From assembly GCA_031285165.1 (NCBI GenBank), contig JAITWR010000130.1, forward strand, positions 1 through 45,582: a stretch of 45,582 nucleotides of DNA, written 5' to 3'. Of this stretch, positions 8,980 to 16,931 are shown piece after piece (position 1 is the first letter of the stretch; each line of letters starts with the position of its first letter). The notes under the pieces are model-generated. The model saw only the letters and a program-made list of their open reading frames with translations. It did no database searches and was not told the DNA's origin. The position numbers were made by a program, and so were the translations under genes. Origin of the DNA: Novosphingobium sp. GTDB taxonomy: Bacteria > Pseudomonadota > Alphaproteobacteria > Sphingomonadales > Sphingomonadaceae.

Positions 8980-10359
8980 GCCGTATCGGGTCTTGAGCAT
9001 CTGCCAGCTTGCCCTGAGGCCAAGCGCGTCGCCGCCTTTGGGGCGGCCGGGTTTGGCGGCGGGGCGCCAGGCGAAAGTGTCGAAGTGCGCCCAGTCGATG
9101 CCTGCGGGCACGAAGCGGTCGAGGAACAGCGCGGCCACGCTGGCGCCGGCGAAGCCGTTGCTGTGCGAATTGCCGATGTCGGCGATGTCGGATTTCAGGT
9201 ATTCGCGATAGCCGTGCCACAGCGGCAGCCGCCAGCAGGGATCGTCGCTCGCCGCGCCGGCCTTGAGCAGCGCCTCGGCGGTTTCGTCCCTGCGGGTGAA
9301 CAGCGCGGGAAGGTCCGGCCCGACCGCGGCGCGGGCGGCGCCGGTCAGCGTTGCGAAATCGATGATCAGATCGGGCTTCTCCTCGCCCGCGCGGGTGAGG
9401 GCATCGCCGAGGATCAGGCGCCCTTCGGCATCGGTATTGCCGATTTCGACCGAGAGGCCGGCGCGCGAATTCAGCACGTCGCCGGGGCGGAAGGCATTGC
9501 CTGCGACGGCGTTCTCGACCGCCGGCACCAGCATGTGCAGCCGCACCCTGAGGCCGCCGGCCATGATCAGCCGGGCCAGGGCGAGCGCATGGGCGGCGCC
9601 GCCCATGTCCTTCTTCATCAGCAGCATGCCCGAGGATGGCTTGATATCGAGCCCGCCCGAATCGAAGCAGACGCCCTTGCCGACCACGGCCAGGCGCGGG
9701 TGGGCGGGATCGCCCCATTCCAGTTCGATCATGCGCGGGGCGCGGGTGCGCTCGGCGGCGCGGCCGACCGTGTGGACCATGGGAAACGCGCGCACCAGCG
9801 CGTCGCCTCTGGTCACGCGCAGATCGGCCTTGTGCGCCCCGGCCAGGGCTTCGGCCGCGGCTTCGATATCGGCCGGTCCCATATCCTCGGCCGGCGTGTT
9901 GACCATGTCGCGCACCAGCGCGACGGCTTCGGCCTCGGCCAGTGCGGTGTCGATCGCCCTGACTTCCCCGGTCAGCAGCACGCGCGGGCCTTCCCTGGCC
10001 GGCTCGGCGCGGTAGCGGTCGAAGCGGTACTGGCCAGTCAGCCAGCCCAGCAGCGCCGGCCCCGGTTCACCCCCGGCGCGGCGATAGGTGCCTGCGGGCA
10101 GCACTTCGGCCAGCCGGGCCATGCACCAGCTCGACAATCCGCCGGTATCGGCGACACCCGCGACGACGCGCCAGGCGTCGCCATCGGGCAGGATCGCGTG
10201 GCTGAATGCGTCGGCCGCGAACTTCTGCGCGGCCAGGGCGGCGCGTTGCGGCGCGGACAGCGATTTCACGAAAGCTTCCAGCCCCGGCTTGTCGACGAGA
10301 TGGATGGGGACGGCCTGCTGGCCGCGATCGGGCTGGATCAATGCGTGTTTGTCGGTCAT
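8977..10359 (-). CDS. M17 (leucyl aminopeptidase) family metallopeptidase
   Basis: Cytosolic di-metal aminopeptidase of 460 residues that removes N-terminal residues from peptides. The catalytic C-terminal domain carries the M17 metal-binding stretches GKGVCFDSGGLDIKPS, MKKDMGGAA and the signature NTDAEGRL. The N-terminal domain is shorter and less conserved than in PepA (about 500 residues), so the DNA-binding roles of E. coli PepA should not be assumed. The start is the ATG at 10359, 53 nt from the divergent lipoprotein gene. The TAG stop is supplied by the edge of the repeat element, so the C-terminus (LKTRYG) may have been reset by its insertion. Confidence 0.92.
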   Translation of the reverse strand: MTDKHALIQPDRGQQAVPIHLVDKPGLEAFVKSLSAPQRAALAAQKFAADAFSHAILPDGDAWRVVAGVADTGGLSSWCMARLAEVLPAGTYRRAGGEPGPALLGWLTGQYRFDRYRAEPAREGPRVLLTGEVRAIDTALAEAEAVALVRDMVNTPAEDMGPADIEAAAEALAGAHKADLRVTRGDALVRAFPMVHTVGRAAERTRAPRMIELEWGDPAHPRLAVVGKGVCFDSGGLDIKPSSGMLLMKKDMGGAAHALALARLIMAGGLRVRLHMLVPAVENAVAGNAFRPGDVLNSRAGLSVEIGNTDAEGRLILGDALTRAGEEKPDLIIDFATLTGAARAAVGPDLPALFTRRDETAEALLKAGAASDDPCWRLPLWHGYREYLKSDIADIGNSHSNGFAGASVAALFLDRFVPAGIDWAHFDTFAWRPAAKPGRPKGGDALGLRASWQMLKTRYG

Positions 10360-10412
10360 GCTGGCACCGGGCTTTGCCGGAGCGGACCGGCGAGCGCGAG
10401 AGGAAAAACGTC

Positions 10413-11255
10413 ATGCGAACCACGATACCTGTCGGTGCGGCCTTGCTCACGCTCGGTTTTCTGGCCGCATCCTGCTCCAGACAGGCCGAGCAGTCGCCGG
10501 CCGCTGCCGCCAGCAGCCCGGCCGCCGGGCCGAGCGCCGCCGCCGCTGCACCGTCGCCGGCGGACACGGCCGCCCCGGACGCTCCGCGCGGCGTGAAGGA
10601 AAGCAACGAACTCATCGATTTCGAATATTCCTATCCCGATGCCGCCGGTGCGATCCCGTCGCTGAAGGCGGTGCTCGACGCGGAGATGGACAAGCGGAAG
10701 GCCGAACTCGTCGCCAATGCCAAAGAGATACAGGCGGAGAGCAAGCAGGAGGATTTCCCCTATCACCGGCTGGCTAGCGAGACGCTGTGGCAGGTCGTGA
10801 CCGACCTGCCGGGCTGGCTCAGTCTTTCGGCAACGATCGGTGAGGACCAGGGCGGCGCCCATCCCAACCACGGCTACGACGCCCTGCTGTGGGACAAGCA
10901 GGCCAACCAGCGCCGCAAGGTGACGGACCTGTTCACTTCGAAAGCCGCCTTCACCCGGGCGATCGGCAAGGGCTTCTGCGCCGCGCTCGACAGGCAGCGC
11001 AAGGAAAAGCGGCAGGGCGAGGATGGCGGCGGCGGCATCATCGACGATTTCGGCAAATGCATCGATCCGGCCGGCACCACGGTCATCCTCGGCTCGTCGA
11101 ACCACCAGACTTTCGACCGGATCGGCTGGCTGATCGGCCCTTACGAAGCAGGTTCCTATGCCGAGGGCGACTATGAGATCACGCTGCCCGTGACCGCCGC
11201 CGTGATCGCCGCGGTGAAGCCCGAATACCGCGCGGTCTTTTCGGTCAGGCGCTGA
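10413..11255 (+). CDS. DUF4163/DUF3298-type (RsiV-like) lipoprotein
   Basis: 280 residues. The start at 10413 follows GAGAGG and opens a signal peptide ending AASC, a plausible lipobox. An alanine/proline/serine-rich linker (about residues 25-60) follows. The globular part (FEYSYPDAAGAIPSLKAVLD.. GEDQGGAHPNHGYDALLWDKQ.. RKVTDLF.. YEITLPVTAAV) matches the DUF4163-DUF3298 pair that is also seen in the extracellular part of the anti-sigma factor RsiV. There is no sigma-factor gene nearby, so a signalling role is not implied; it is probably an envelope-anchored protein of unknown function. Divergent from the M17 peptidase gene. Confidence 0.8.
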   Translation: MRTTIPVGAALLTLGFLAASCSRQAEQSPAAAASSPAAGPSAAAAAPSPADTAAPDAPRGVKESNELIDFEYSYPDAAGAIPSLKAVLDAEMDKRKAELVANAKEIQAESKQEDFPYHRLASETLWQVVTDLPGWLSLSATIGEDQGGAHPNHGYDALLWDKQANQRRKVTDLFTSKAAFTRAIGKGFCAALDRQRKEKRQGEDGGGGIIDDFGKCIDPAGTTVILGSSNHQTFDRIGWLIGPYEAGSYAEGDYEITLPVTAAVIAAVKPEYRAVFSVRR

Positions 11256-11295
11256 CCGCTCGCAATTTGCGGCGGCGTTCGCTACATCGGCGCGC

Positions 11296-12123
11296 ATGAC
11301 ACAATACCAGACGGTTGCCCACGATGAGACGGGCCTGCGCGACGGTACGATCAAGCTGCATGGCCCCGAGGCTTTCGCAGGGATGCGCCGCGCCGGGCGG
11401 CTGGCTGCGGAGATCCTCGATGCGCTGGTGCCGCTGGTGCGGCCGGGCGCGCGCACCGATGATCTCGACGACGTTGTGCGCCGGATGACGCTCGATGGCG
11501 GGGCGGTGCCGGCGACGCTCGGCTATCGCGGCTATGCGCACAGCTCGTGCATTTCGATCAACCACGTCGTCTGCCACGGCATCCCGTCGGACAAGACGCT
11601 GAAGGACGGCGATATCGTCAATATCGACGTGACCCCGCTGCTCGATGGCTGGCACGGTGATTCGAGCCGCATGTACCTCGTCGGCGATGTTCCGCTGAAA
11701 GCGCGGCGGCTGGTCGAGGTGACGCACGAATGCCTGATGCTCGGCATTGCGCAAGCGAAGCCCGGCGCGCGGCTGGGCGATATCGGCGCGGCGATCCAGC
11801 GCCATGCCGAGGGCAACCGCTATGGCGTGGTGCGCGAGTTCTGCGGGCATGGCCTGGGCCGCCTGTTCCACGACGCGCCCGAGGTGATCCACGCCGCGCG
11901 CGCCGGGACGGGGCCGGAACTGAAGCCGGGCATGTTCTTCACCATCGAGCCGATGATCAACCTCGGCAAGCCGCCGGTGAAGCTGCTCGAGGACGGCTGG
12001 ACGGCGGTGACTCGCGACCGTTCGCTTTCGGCCCAGTTCGAGCATTCGATCGGCATCACCGGGGACGGCTGCGAGATTTTCACACTGAGCCCGCAGGGCC
12101 TGGACAAACCGCCTTACGCCTGA
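11296..12123 (+). CDS. map: type I methionine aminopeptidase
   Basis: Removes the initiator methionine from nascent proteins in the cytosol. 275 residues. All five metal ligands of the pita-bread fold are visible: the two aspartates in NIDVTPLLDGWHGDSSRMY, histidine in EFCGHGLGRLFHDAPEV, glutamate in FTIEPMIN and glutamate in SAQFEHSIGIT. It lies 40 nt after the lipoprotein gene and converges with ccmB. Alphaproteobacteria often carry more than one map gene, so this need not be the only copy. Confidence 0.95.
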   Translation: MTQYQTVAHDETGLRDGTIKLHGPEAFAGMRRAGRLAAEILDALVPLVRPGARTDDLDDVVRRMTLDGGAVPATLGYRGYAHSSCISINHVVCHGIPSDKTLKDGDIVNIDVTPLLDGWHGDSSRMYLVGDVPLKARRLVEVTHECLMLGIAQAKPGARLGDIGAAIQRHAEGNRYGVVREFCGHGLGRLFHDAPEVIHAARAGTGPELKPGMFFTIEPMINLGKPPVKLLEDGWTAVTRDRSLSAQFEHSIGITGDGCEIFTLSPQGLDKPPYA

Positions 12124-12132
12124 TCCCCGGAT

Positions 12133-12160
12133 GGGGAAGCGCTTTACTGACGCGCTCCCC
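12133..12160. terminator. hairpin between convergent map and ccmB
   Basis: GGGGAAGCGC and GCGCTCCCC pair, with one bulged A, around a TTTACTGAC loop. The structure straddles the 20-nt gap between map and ccmB and enters the ccmB 3' end. There is no T-run, so it is at best a weak bidirectional terminator or a transcript-stabilising stem. Confidence 0.4.
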
Positions 12161-12800
12161 TGATCGCTGCGCCGGCGGCGAAAGGCGCGATTGCCAGCAG
12201 GACGAGGCTCACCGCGCCGGTCAGCGCCAGGCCGCTGGTGCCGCCGATCGCGAGGCTTCCCGCGCCGAAGATCAGCAGCGGCACCGCCAGCGGGATCACC
12301 AGCAGCCCGGCCAGCGCCGCGCCGCCACGCAAGCCCGCGGTCAATGCCGCCACGGTCACGCCCAGCGCGGCGAGGCCGGGCGTTCCCGCCAGCAGCCCGA
12401 TCTCCACCGTCCGCAGCGTTGCCGCGTCCAGCCCCAGCAGCGCCGCGGCGATCAGGGCCGCCAGCATCAGCGGCGGGCCGAAGCTCAACCAGTGGGCCAG
12501 CACGCGCACCGCGACGATCCATTCCTCGGATATGCCGCGCAAGGCCCATTGATCGAAAAAGCCGAGTTCGATGTCGGGTTCGATCAGGCGGTCCAGCGGC
12601 AGGATCGCGGCGAGCAGCGCCGCCACCCAGATCACGCCGCCGCCGGTACGCGCCAGCAGTTGCGCGTCCGGCCCCACCGCGAAGGGAAACAGCATGGCCA
12701 CGGCCAGGAAGAACAGCACCGGCAGCACCGTCCCGCCGCGCCTGCCGAACAGCAGCAGCGCCAGATCGCGCCGCAGCAATGCTCCCAGCCGCGCGCTCAT
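12144..12800 (-). CDS. ccmB: haem exporter permease CcmB
   Basis: Inner-membrane subunit of the CcmABCD system for cytochrome c maturation, acting with the ATPase CcmA to release haem from the CcmE-haem complex. 218 residues with about six hydrophobic helices; the N-terminus MSARLGALLRRDLALLLFGR and the segment DFFDQW-like IELGFFDQWALRGISEEWIV fit CcmB. The start at 12800 was chosen because its ATGA overlaps the ccmA stop; the ORF track start at 12890 lies within ccmA. ccmC and later ccm genes are not in this window. Confidence 0.88.
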   Translation of the reverse strand: MSARLGALLRRDLALLLFGRRGGTVLPVLFFLAVAMLFPFAVGPDAQLLARTGGGVIWVAALLAAILPLDRLIEPDIELGFFDQWALRGISEEWIVAVRVLAHWLSFGPPLMLAALIAAALLGLDAATLRTVEIGLLAGTPGLAALGVTVAALTAGLRGGAALAGLLVIPLAVPLLIFGAGSLAIGGTSGLALTGAVSLVLLAIAPFAAGAAIRGARQ

Positions 12801-13387
12801 GCGGCAAATTCCGCCAGCGCGAGCTGCCGCATTCCCGGCAGTGTGAAGCTCTGGTGCGAGGCGATCACGCAGATGCCGCCCGCGGCGCAATGCTCGGCCG
12901 CCAGCGCTTCGGTGAGCCGTGCGGCCTGGCTGTCGAGCCCGTTGAGCGGCTCGTCGAGCAGCCAGACCGGCGCGGCCTGGCCGATCAGCCGGGCGAGGGC
13001 GGCGCGTTTCTTCTGGCCGGTGGAAAGATAGCGCACCGGCACGTCGAGCAGGTCCGCCAGGCCCAGCCGCACGAGCTTGCCGTCCGCCGCGCCGTCGGTC
13101 CGCTGCCAGAAGGCGAGCGCCTTGCCGAGAGGCAGATGCGGGTCGAGCGCCGGGCGGTCGTCGACCAGCCCGACCGCGCCGGTGCGCTCGACGGCGCCGG
13201 CGAACGGGCGCATGAGTCCTGCCAGAATGCGGATCAGGCTCGACTTGCCGATGCCGTTGGCGCCTGCCACCTGTAGCGACTCACCCGGCGCCAGCGCCAG
13301 CGACAGGCCGGCGAACAGCACCCGGTCGCCGCGCCGGCAGGCCAGATCGTTTGCGGTCAGATGCGCGGCGGAGCGATGCTCTTGCAT
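12797..13387 (-). CDS. ccmA: haem exporter ATP-binding protein CcmA
   Basis: ATPase of the CcmAB complex in cytochrome c maturation. 196 residues, the expected size. Walker A is GANGIGKSSLIRILAG, the signature is LSTGQKKRAALARL (the CcmA-type signature), Walker B is VWLLDEPLNGLD, and the switch is IASHQ. The ORF track extends this frame to 14464 through unrelated antisense sequence; the ATG at 13387 (MQEHRSAAHLTANDLACRRG) begins the recognisable ABC domain. Divergent from the PCD gene by 51 nt, with a 4-nt overlap into ccmB. Confidence 0.92.
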   Translation of the reverse strand: MQEHRSAAHLTANDLACRRGDRVLFAGLSLALAPGESLQVAGANGIGKSSLIRILAGLMRPFAGAVERTGAVGLVDDRPALDPHLPLGKALAFWQRTDGAADGKLVRLGLADLLDVPVRYLSTGQKKRAALARLIGQAAPVWLLDEPLNGLDSQAARLTEALAAEHCAAGGICVIASHQSFTLPGMRQLALAEFAA

Positions 13388-13438
13388 GGCGGGTTGCGAT
13401 AGGGGAAAGCCCGGGAACTGCCAAGGAGCCGGAAAACC

Positions 13439-13729
13439 ATGCCGATTGCCCGCCTCACCGACGATGAATGCAGGGCCGCGCTTGCCGAACTGACCGGCTG
13501 GACCCTGCGCGGCGACGGCCTGGCGATCGTGCGCGATTTCACATTCGCCGATTTCTCCCGGGCATTTGCCTTCATAACCCGTGTCGCGCTGCTGGCCGAA
13601 CGGGCCGATCACCATCCCGAATGGTCGAATGTCTGCAACCGTGTCCATGTGACCTTGACCACGCACGATGCCGGCGGCCTCAGCCGGCGCGACGTGGCGA
13701 TGGCGCGGGCGATCGGGAAGCTGCTGTAG
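13439..13729 (+). CDS. phhB: pterin-4a-carbinolamine dehydratase
   Basis: Small cytosolic enzyme (96 residues) that dehydrates 4a-hydroxytetrahydropterin, recycling pterin cofactor, for example for phenylalanine hydroxylase. The family core [30 protein letters not shown] contains the conserved histidine pair and the closing aspartate. Strong AAGGAG ribosome binding site upstream of the ATG. No phenylalanine hydroxylase gene is nearby. It may also be called a MoCo-associated pterin dehydratase homologue; the symbol is by family. Confidence 0.93.
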   Translation: MPIARLTDDECRAALAELTGWTLRGDGLAIVRDFTFADFSRAFAFITRVALLAERADHHPEWSNVCNRVHVTLTTHDAGGLSRRDVAMARAIGKLL

Positions 13730-13776
13730 CCTTGCCGGCGATGCACCGCGCCGGCCGCCCCTCACGGCCGGAATGA

Positions 13777-14409
13777 TCAGAGCGCCGGATTGTTGTAGCA
13801 ATGCCAGGTGAAGATCGCTGCCGCGCTGCGGTGCGGGCGCCAGGTTTCGGCCAGTGCGCGCGTCAGCTTCTCGCCCGGCCGCGATTCGAGGCCGAGCAGC
13901 TTGTGGAGGCCCGCCTGCACCGCCAGATCGCCCGCGGGCCAGATATCGGGGCGCCTTTCGGCAAACAGCAGGTAGATCTCGGCCGACCACCGGCCGATGC
14001 CATTGATCCGCACGAGTTCGGCAATCGCCGCTTCGTCGTCGCGGGGCAGGGCGTCCAGATCGAGCGCGCCGCCGGCTACCAGTTCGCACAGCGAGCGGGC
14101 ATAGCCCTGCTTCTGGCGCGACAGGCCGCAGGCGCGCAGCGCGGCGAAATCGGCGGCAAGCAGCGCTTCGGCGGGGATGCCCTTGCCGAGCAGGGTTTCC
14201 AGCTTTGCCCAGACGGAAGCGGCCGCGGCCACGCTGACCTGCTGGCCGACGATCGTGCGCAGCAGTGTCGCATGGCCCGTGGGGCGGATGCGCGGTTCGG
14301 GATAGCCGGCCACTGCCAGCGCCCGGGCGATAGCCGGTTCGCGTGAGGCGATGGCGTCCAGACTTTCGCGCAAGGCGTCCGTTGCCGATCCTCCTGCCGC
14401 CGATCCCAT
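13777..14409 (-). CDS. AlkA-like DNA-3-methyladenine glycosylase (HhH-GPD superfamily)
   Basis: DNA base-excision repair glycosylase that removes alkylated purines. 210 residues from the ATG at 14409; 14460 is an alternative start with extra residues of little similarity. Visible: the helical core TLLRTIVGQQVSVAAAASVW, the helix-hairpin-helix RINGIGRWSAEIYLLF, and the catalytic aspartate in WPAGDLAVQAGLHKLLG. The C-terminal WRPHRSAAAIFTWHCYN fits bacterial AlkA-type proteins that lack the N-terminal domain and the Ada fusion. Convergent with the PCD gene, divergent from the ferredoxin gene. Confidence 0.9.
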   Translation of the reverse strand: MGSAAGGSATDALRESLDAIASREPAIARALAVAGYPEPRIRPTGHATLLRTIVGQQVSVAAAASVWAKLETLLGKGIPAEALLAADFAALRACGLSRQKQGYARSLCELVAGGALDLDALPRDDEAAIAELVRINGIGRWSAEIYLLFAERRPDIWPAGDLAVQAGLHKLLGLESRPGEKLTRALAETWRPHRSAAAIFTWHCYNNPAL

Positions 14410-14517
14410 TGCAACCCCGTTGCTGCCGGCACAAAGCCACCTTGCCAAAGCCGGTGGCAACCATTAGCAGCCCCCGGCAGGCACCGATATAGCGTGGATC
14501 GAAGGGGATAAAGGGAT

Positions 14518-14835
14518 ATGCCGCAGATTACTGTCGTCAACCAGGCCGGTGAGGAACGCGGCATCGAGGCTCCGCTCGGCCGGACGCTGATGGAGGTTAT
14601 CCGCGACAACGGCTTCGACGAACTGCTGGCGCTGTGCGGCGGCTGCTGTAGCTGCGCCACCTGCCATGTTCACATCGACGCTGCGTTCATGGACAAGGTT
14701 CCGACGATGAGCGAGGACGAGAACGACCTGCTCGACAGCTCGGATCACCGCAACGGGTTTTCGCGCCTGTCCTGCCAGATTCCGATGACCGATGCCCTCG
14801 ATGGCCTGAAAGTCACGATCGCGCAGGAAGACTGA
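14518..14835 (+). CDS. adrenodoxin-type [2Fe-2S] ferredoxin
   Basis: Soluble electron carrier of 105 residues. The cluster ligands fit C-x5-C-x2-C followed by a distal cysteine: [16 protein letters not shown] (about residues 39-54) and [14 protein letters not shown]. The two extra cysteines inside the loop are unusual in number but seen in adrenodoxin-like ferredoxins. The final [11 protein letters not shown] is typical. This class serves P450 monooxygenases, Rieske dioxygenases or iron-sulphur assembly. No hsc/isc genes or P450 gene adjoin it, so the redox partner is unknown. AAGGGAT precedes the ATG. Confidence 0.93.
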   Translation: MPQITVVNQAGEERGIEAPLGRTLMEVIRDNGFDELLALCGGCCSCATCHVHIDAAFMDKVPTMSEDENDLLDSSDHRNGFSRLSCQIPMTDALDGLKVTIAQED

Positions 14836-14843
14836 TCGGTCTT

Positions 14844-14860
14844 TCCGGCCGGGGGCCGGA
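14844..14860. terminator. 7-bp hairpin after the ferredoxin gene
   Basis: TCCGGCC-ggg-GGCCGGA lies 8 nt after the ferredoxin stop. It is GC-rich but has no following T-run on the plus strand, so intrinsic termination is uncertain. Confidence 0.4.
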
Positions 14861-14973
14861 GCGTTCGTGTCGATGGGGAAAGGCGCGGTCCGGGGACGAA
14901 CCCGGCCGGACGGTGAAGGCCGGGTTTCCGCCAGCCATTGATCACGGCGCTCCGGCGTTCTACCGCGTCATCC

Positions 14974-15981
14974 ATGATCGCACCCGTTCCGCAGCGCAGC
15001 ACGCTCGACCTTATCGGCAAGACCCCGCTGGTTCTTCTCAAGGGGCCGAGCGAGGCCGCGGGCTGCGAGATCTGGGGCAAGTGTGAATTCGCCAATCCCG
15101 GCGCCTCGGTGAAGGACCGGGCGGCGCTGTGGATCGTGCGCGATGCCGAGGCCGGGGGCGCCTTGCAGCCCGGCGGCACGATCGTCGAGGGCACTGCGGG
15201 AAATACCGGGATCGGCCTTGCGCTGGTTGCCAATGCACTGGGCTACAGGACGGTCATCGTCATGCCCGAGACGCAGTCGCGCGAGAAGATGGACACGCTG
15301 CGCGCGCTGGGGGCCGAGCTTGTGCTGGTGCCGGCCGCGCCGTTTTCCAACCCCGGCCATTTCGTCCATACCTCGCGCCGTCTGGCCGAGGAGACCGAAG
15401 GCGCGGTCTGGGCGAACCAGTTTGACAATATCGCCAACCGCAAGGCGCATATCGAAAGCACCGCGCCCGAGCTGTGGGAACAGCTCGAAGGGCGGATCGA
15501 TGGCTTCACTTGCGCCGCGGGCACGGGCGGGACGATTGCCGGAGTCGGCCTGGGGCTCAAGGCATTCGATGAACGGATCACGATTGCCCTGACCGATCCG
15601 CACGGCGCGGCCCTTTACAACTACTATGCCTGTGGCGAACTCAGGGCCGAGGGAAGCTCGGTTGCCGAGGGCATCGGCCAGGGCCGGATCACCGCCAATC
15701 TCGAAGGCGCTCCGATCGACACGCAGTTCCGCATTTCCGACGCGGAGGGGCTGGAATGGGTGGCGCGGCTGCTGGCCGGGGAAGGGTTGTGCCTGGGCCT
15801 GTCTTCGGGGATCAACGTCGCCGGCGCGGTGGCGCTCGGCAGGCAGCTTGCGGCACAGGGCAGGCAGGCGCCGCGTATCGCCACGATCCTGGCGGATACC
15901 GGCTTCCGCTATCTTTCCTCGCTCTACAATCGCGAGTGGCTCCGGGCGAAAGGGCTTCCGGTCTTCCCCTGGCTCGATTGA
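14974..15981 (+). CDS. PLP-dependent cysteine synthase/cysteine desulfhydrase family enzyme
   Basis: Fold-type II PLP enzyme of 335 residues (347 if started at 14938). The Schiff-base lysine is in NPGASVKDRAALWIV, the phosphate loop is GTGGTIAG, and the substrate loop is EGTAGNTGIG, where CysK has TSGNTG. The SSGIN segment is present. The TAGNTG form is common in CysK-like proteins that act as cysteine synthase or as Cds1-type cysteine desulfhydrase, so O-acetylserine sulfhydrylation is likely but not certain. The ATG at 14974 matches family N-termini. A small membrane protein gene follows 22 nt downstream. Confidence 0.85.
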   Translation: MIAPVPQRSTLDLIGKTPLVLLKGPSEAAGCEIWGKCEFANPGASVKDRAALWIVRDAEAGGALQPGGTIVEGTAGNTGIGLALVANALGYRTVIVMPETQSREKMDTLRALGAELVLVPAAPFSNPGHFVHTSRRLAEETEGAVWANQFDNIANRKAHIESTAPELWEQLEGRIDGFTCAAGTGGTIAGVGLGLKAFDERITIALTDPHGAALYNYYACGELRAEGSSVAEGIGQGRITANLEGAPIDTQFRISDAEGLEWVARLLAGEGLCLGLSSGINVAGAVALGRQLAAQGRQAPRIATILADTGFRYLSSLYNREWLRAKGLPVFPWLD

Positions 15982-16003
15982 TCGGCTAAACAGTGGGTCA
16001 ACT

Positions 16004-16318
16004 ATGCAAGAAACCCAGCCCAGTCTGGTGCCATCGGTCGCTACACCCCAGCATTACGTGCCCGCAACGGCGCGTGAGCTGCGAGTACAGGCCGTGCATC
16101 GCTTGCAGATCGGCTTGTTCGGTCTGGCTGCGATGCTGTTGCTGGTCGGTCTTGCCAACATTATCATGGATCGCGCGCGGCTTGCGGACAAGGCGGATGC
16201 CGCCGTCCAGGTGCCGACGATAGAGACTGTCAGGAAGAACAGCGATCCGCTTGCGGACATCGGCGTGGTTCCCGCTGCCGAGCCCACCAGTTCCGCCATG
16301 GCAGCGCCCGCGCAGTAG
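16004..16318 (+). CDS. small single-pass membrane protein of unknown function
   Basis: 104 residues. A polar N-terminal part (about 35 residues) precedes one hydrophobic helix, IGLFGLAAMLLLVGLANIIM, and a C-terminal tail ending in an alanine/proline-rich stretch. The ATG at 16004 was chosen; the ORF track start at 15626 runs inside the preceding gene in another frame. Positive residues before the helix suggest the N-terminus in the cytoplasm. No family was recognised. Confidence 0.65.
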   Translation: MQETQPSLVPSVATPQHYVPATARELRVQAVHRLQIGLFGLAAMLLLVGLANIIMDRARLADKADAAVQVPTIETVRKNSDPLADIGVVPAAEPTSSAMAAPAQ

Positions 16319-16329
16319 AAAGGTTCCGG

Positions 16330-16350
16330 GCCGGATGGAAATCATCCGGC
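16330..16350. terminator. 8-bp hairpin after the small membrane protein gene
   Basis: GCCGGATG-gaaat-CATCCGGC lies 11 nt after the stop codon. There is no T-run, so it is a candidate transcript end or stability stem only. Confidence 0.4.
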
Positions 16351-16751
16351 GACTCGAAGCTCACGGCAGGCAAAAAGTCCTGGCGCTGTTCCGCTTCGAT
16401 TTGAAACGGATCGCGTGCCTGCTGTCTGTGCGGCGCATCGGCTTCCCCCGTCTCCGCCCGCCTCCGATAGAATCGCGCGTGCCGCGAATCGCATGCCGGT
16501 TCGTGGCGCGCTGCGTCGTGGATCGGATGGCGTATTTCCGCACAGGCTTTGAACCGTTGCCTGGCAGCGATGAATTTCCGGCCGGATCGACTGTTTCCGT
16601 TGAATCGGGCCGATTTCGGGAATTCACGGGATATTCTTTCCTGTTTTGCCCGAATCCACGTAAAACTGCCAATTTTGGTCTGGAACAAAAGTAGAATATA
16701 GATCGCCTGGACCTGCTATAACTGGCTATTAAATCATAAATTTCCGTTTTT

Positions 16752-16776
16752 TCCCGTAAAATCCCCACTTTACCCT
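16752..16776 (-). promoter_or_regulatory. candidate MraZ operator (three GGG boxes at 10-nt period)
   Basis: On the minus strand AGGGT, GGGGA and CGGGA are separated by exactly 5 nt each, within GGGTAAAGTGGGGATTTT. Known MraZ operators are direct repeats of a GGG-containing pentamer with 5-nt spacers upstream of mraZ. The reverse orientation and imperfect flanks make this a candidate only. Confidence 0.35.
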
Positions 16777-16931
16777 TTCAAGAATCTCCGGGTCGCGGTA
16801 ATAGGGAGGCCCATCGGAACGGATGATCCCATCGCGCTCGTGAGTGCGGGCGGTTCGGTCGAGCTCTGCGCGACCGGCAGAGGGGGGAGTTTGTTCCTGT
16901 TTCGGGCAGACCCTTTGGGAATTGGGACACC

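Larger units (their letters stand above)
16319..16931. other. gene-free block upstream of mraZ, probable dcw control region
   Basis: 613 nt without a convincing gene. ORFs on both strands here (for example 16251-16694 + and 16361-16768 -) show no family resemblance and are rich in arginine, serine and proline, as expected for shadows. The stretch from about 16600 to 16790 is clearly more AT-rich than the rest of the window. The block holds six GANTC sites (16351, 16470, 16486, 16602, 16652, 16782), three GGG triplets at 10-nt spacing on the minus strand (16753-16775), and the hairpin at 16330. No clear -35/-10 pair could be picked with confidence. Confidence 0.6.

Noticed and set aside
10085-10596. 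Plus-strand ORFs antisense to the M17 peptidase gene
   Set aside because: The peptidase motifs are clear on the minus strand; the antisense frames show no domain.
16361-16768. 135-residue minus-strand ORF in the block before mraZ
   Set aside because: No ribosome binding site or family resemblance, and a composition typical of random frames.
16319-16931. Structured RNA such as RNase P RNA before mraZ
   Set aside because: The conserved RNase P sequence blocks were not found, and no extended stem structure was visible beyond the small hairpin at 16330.
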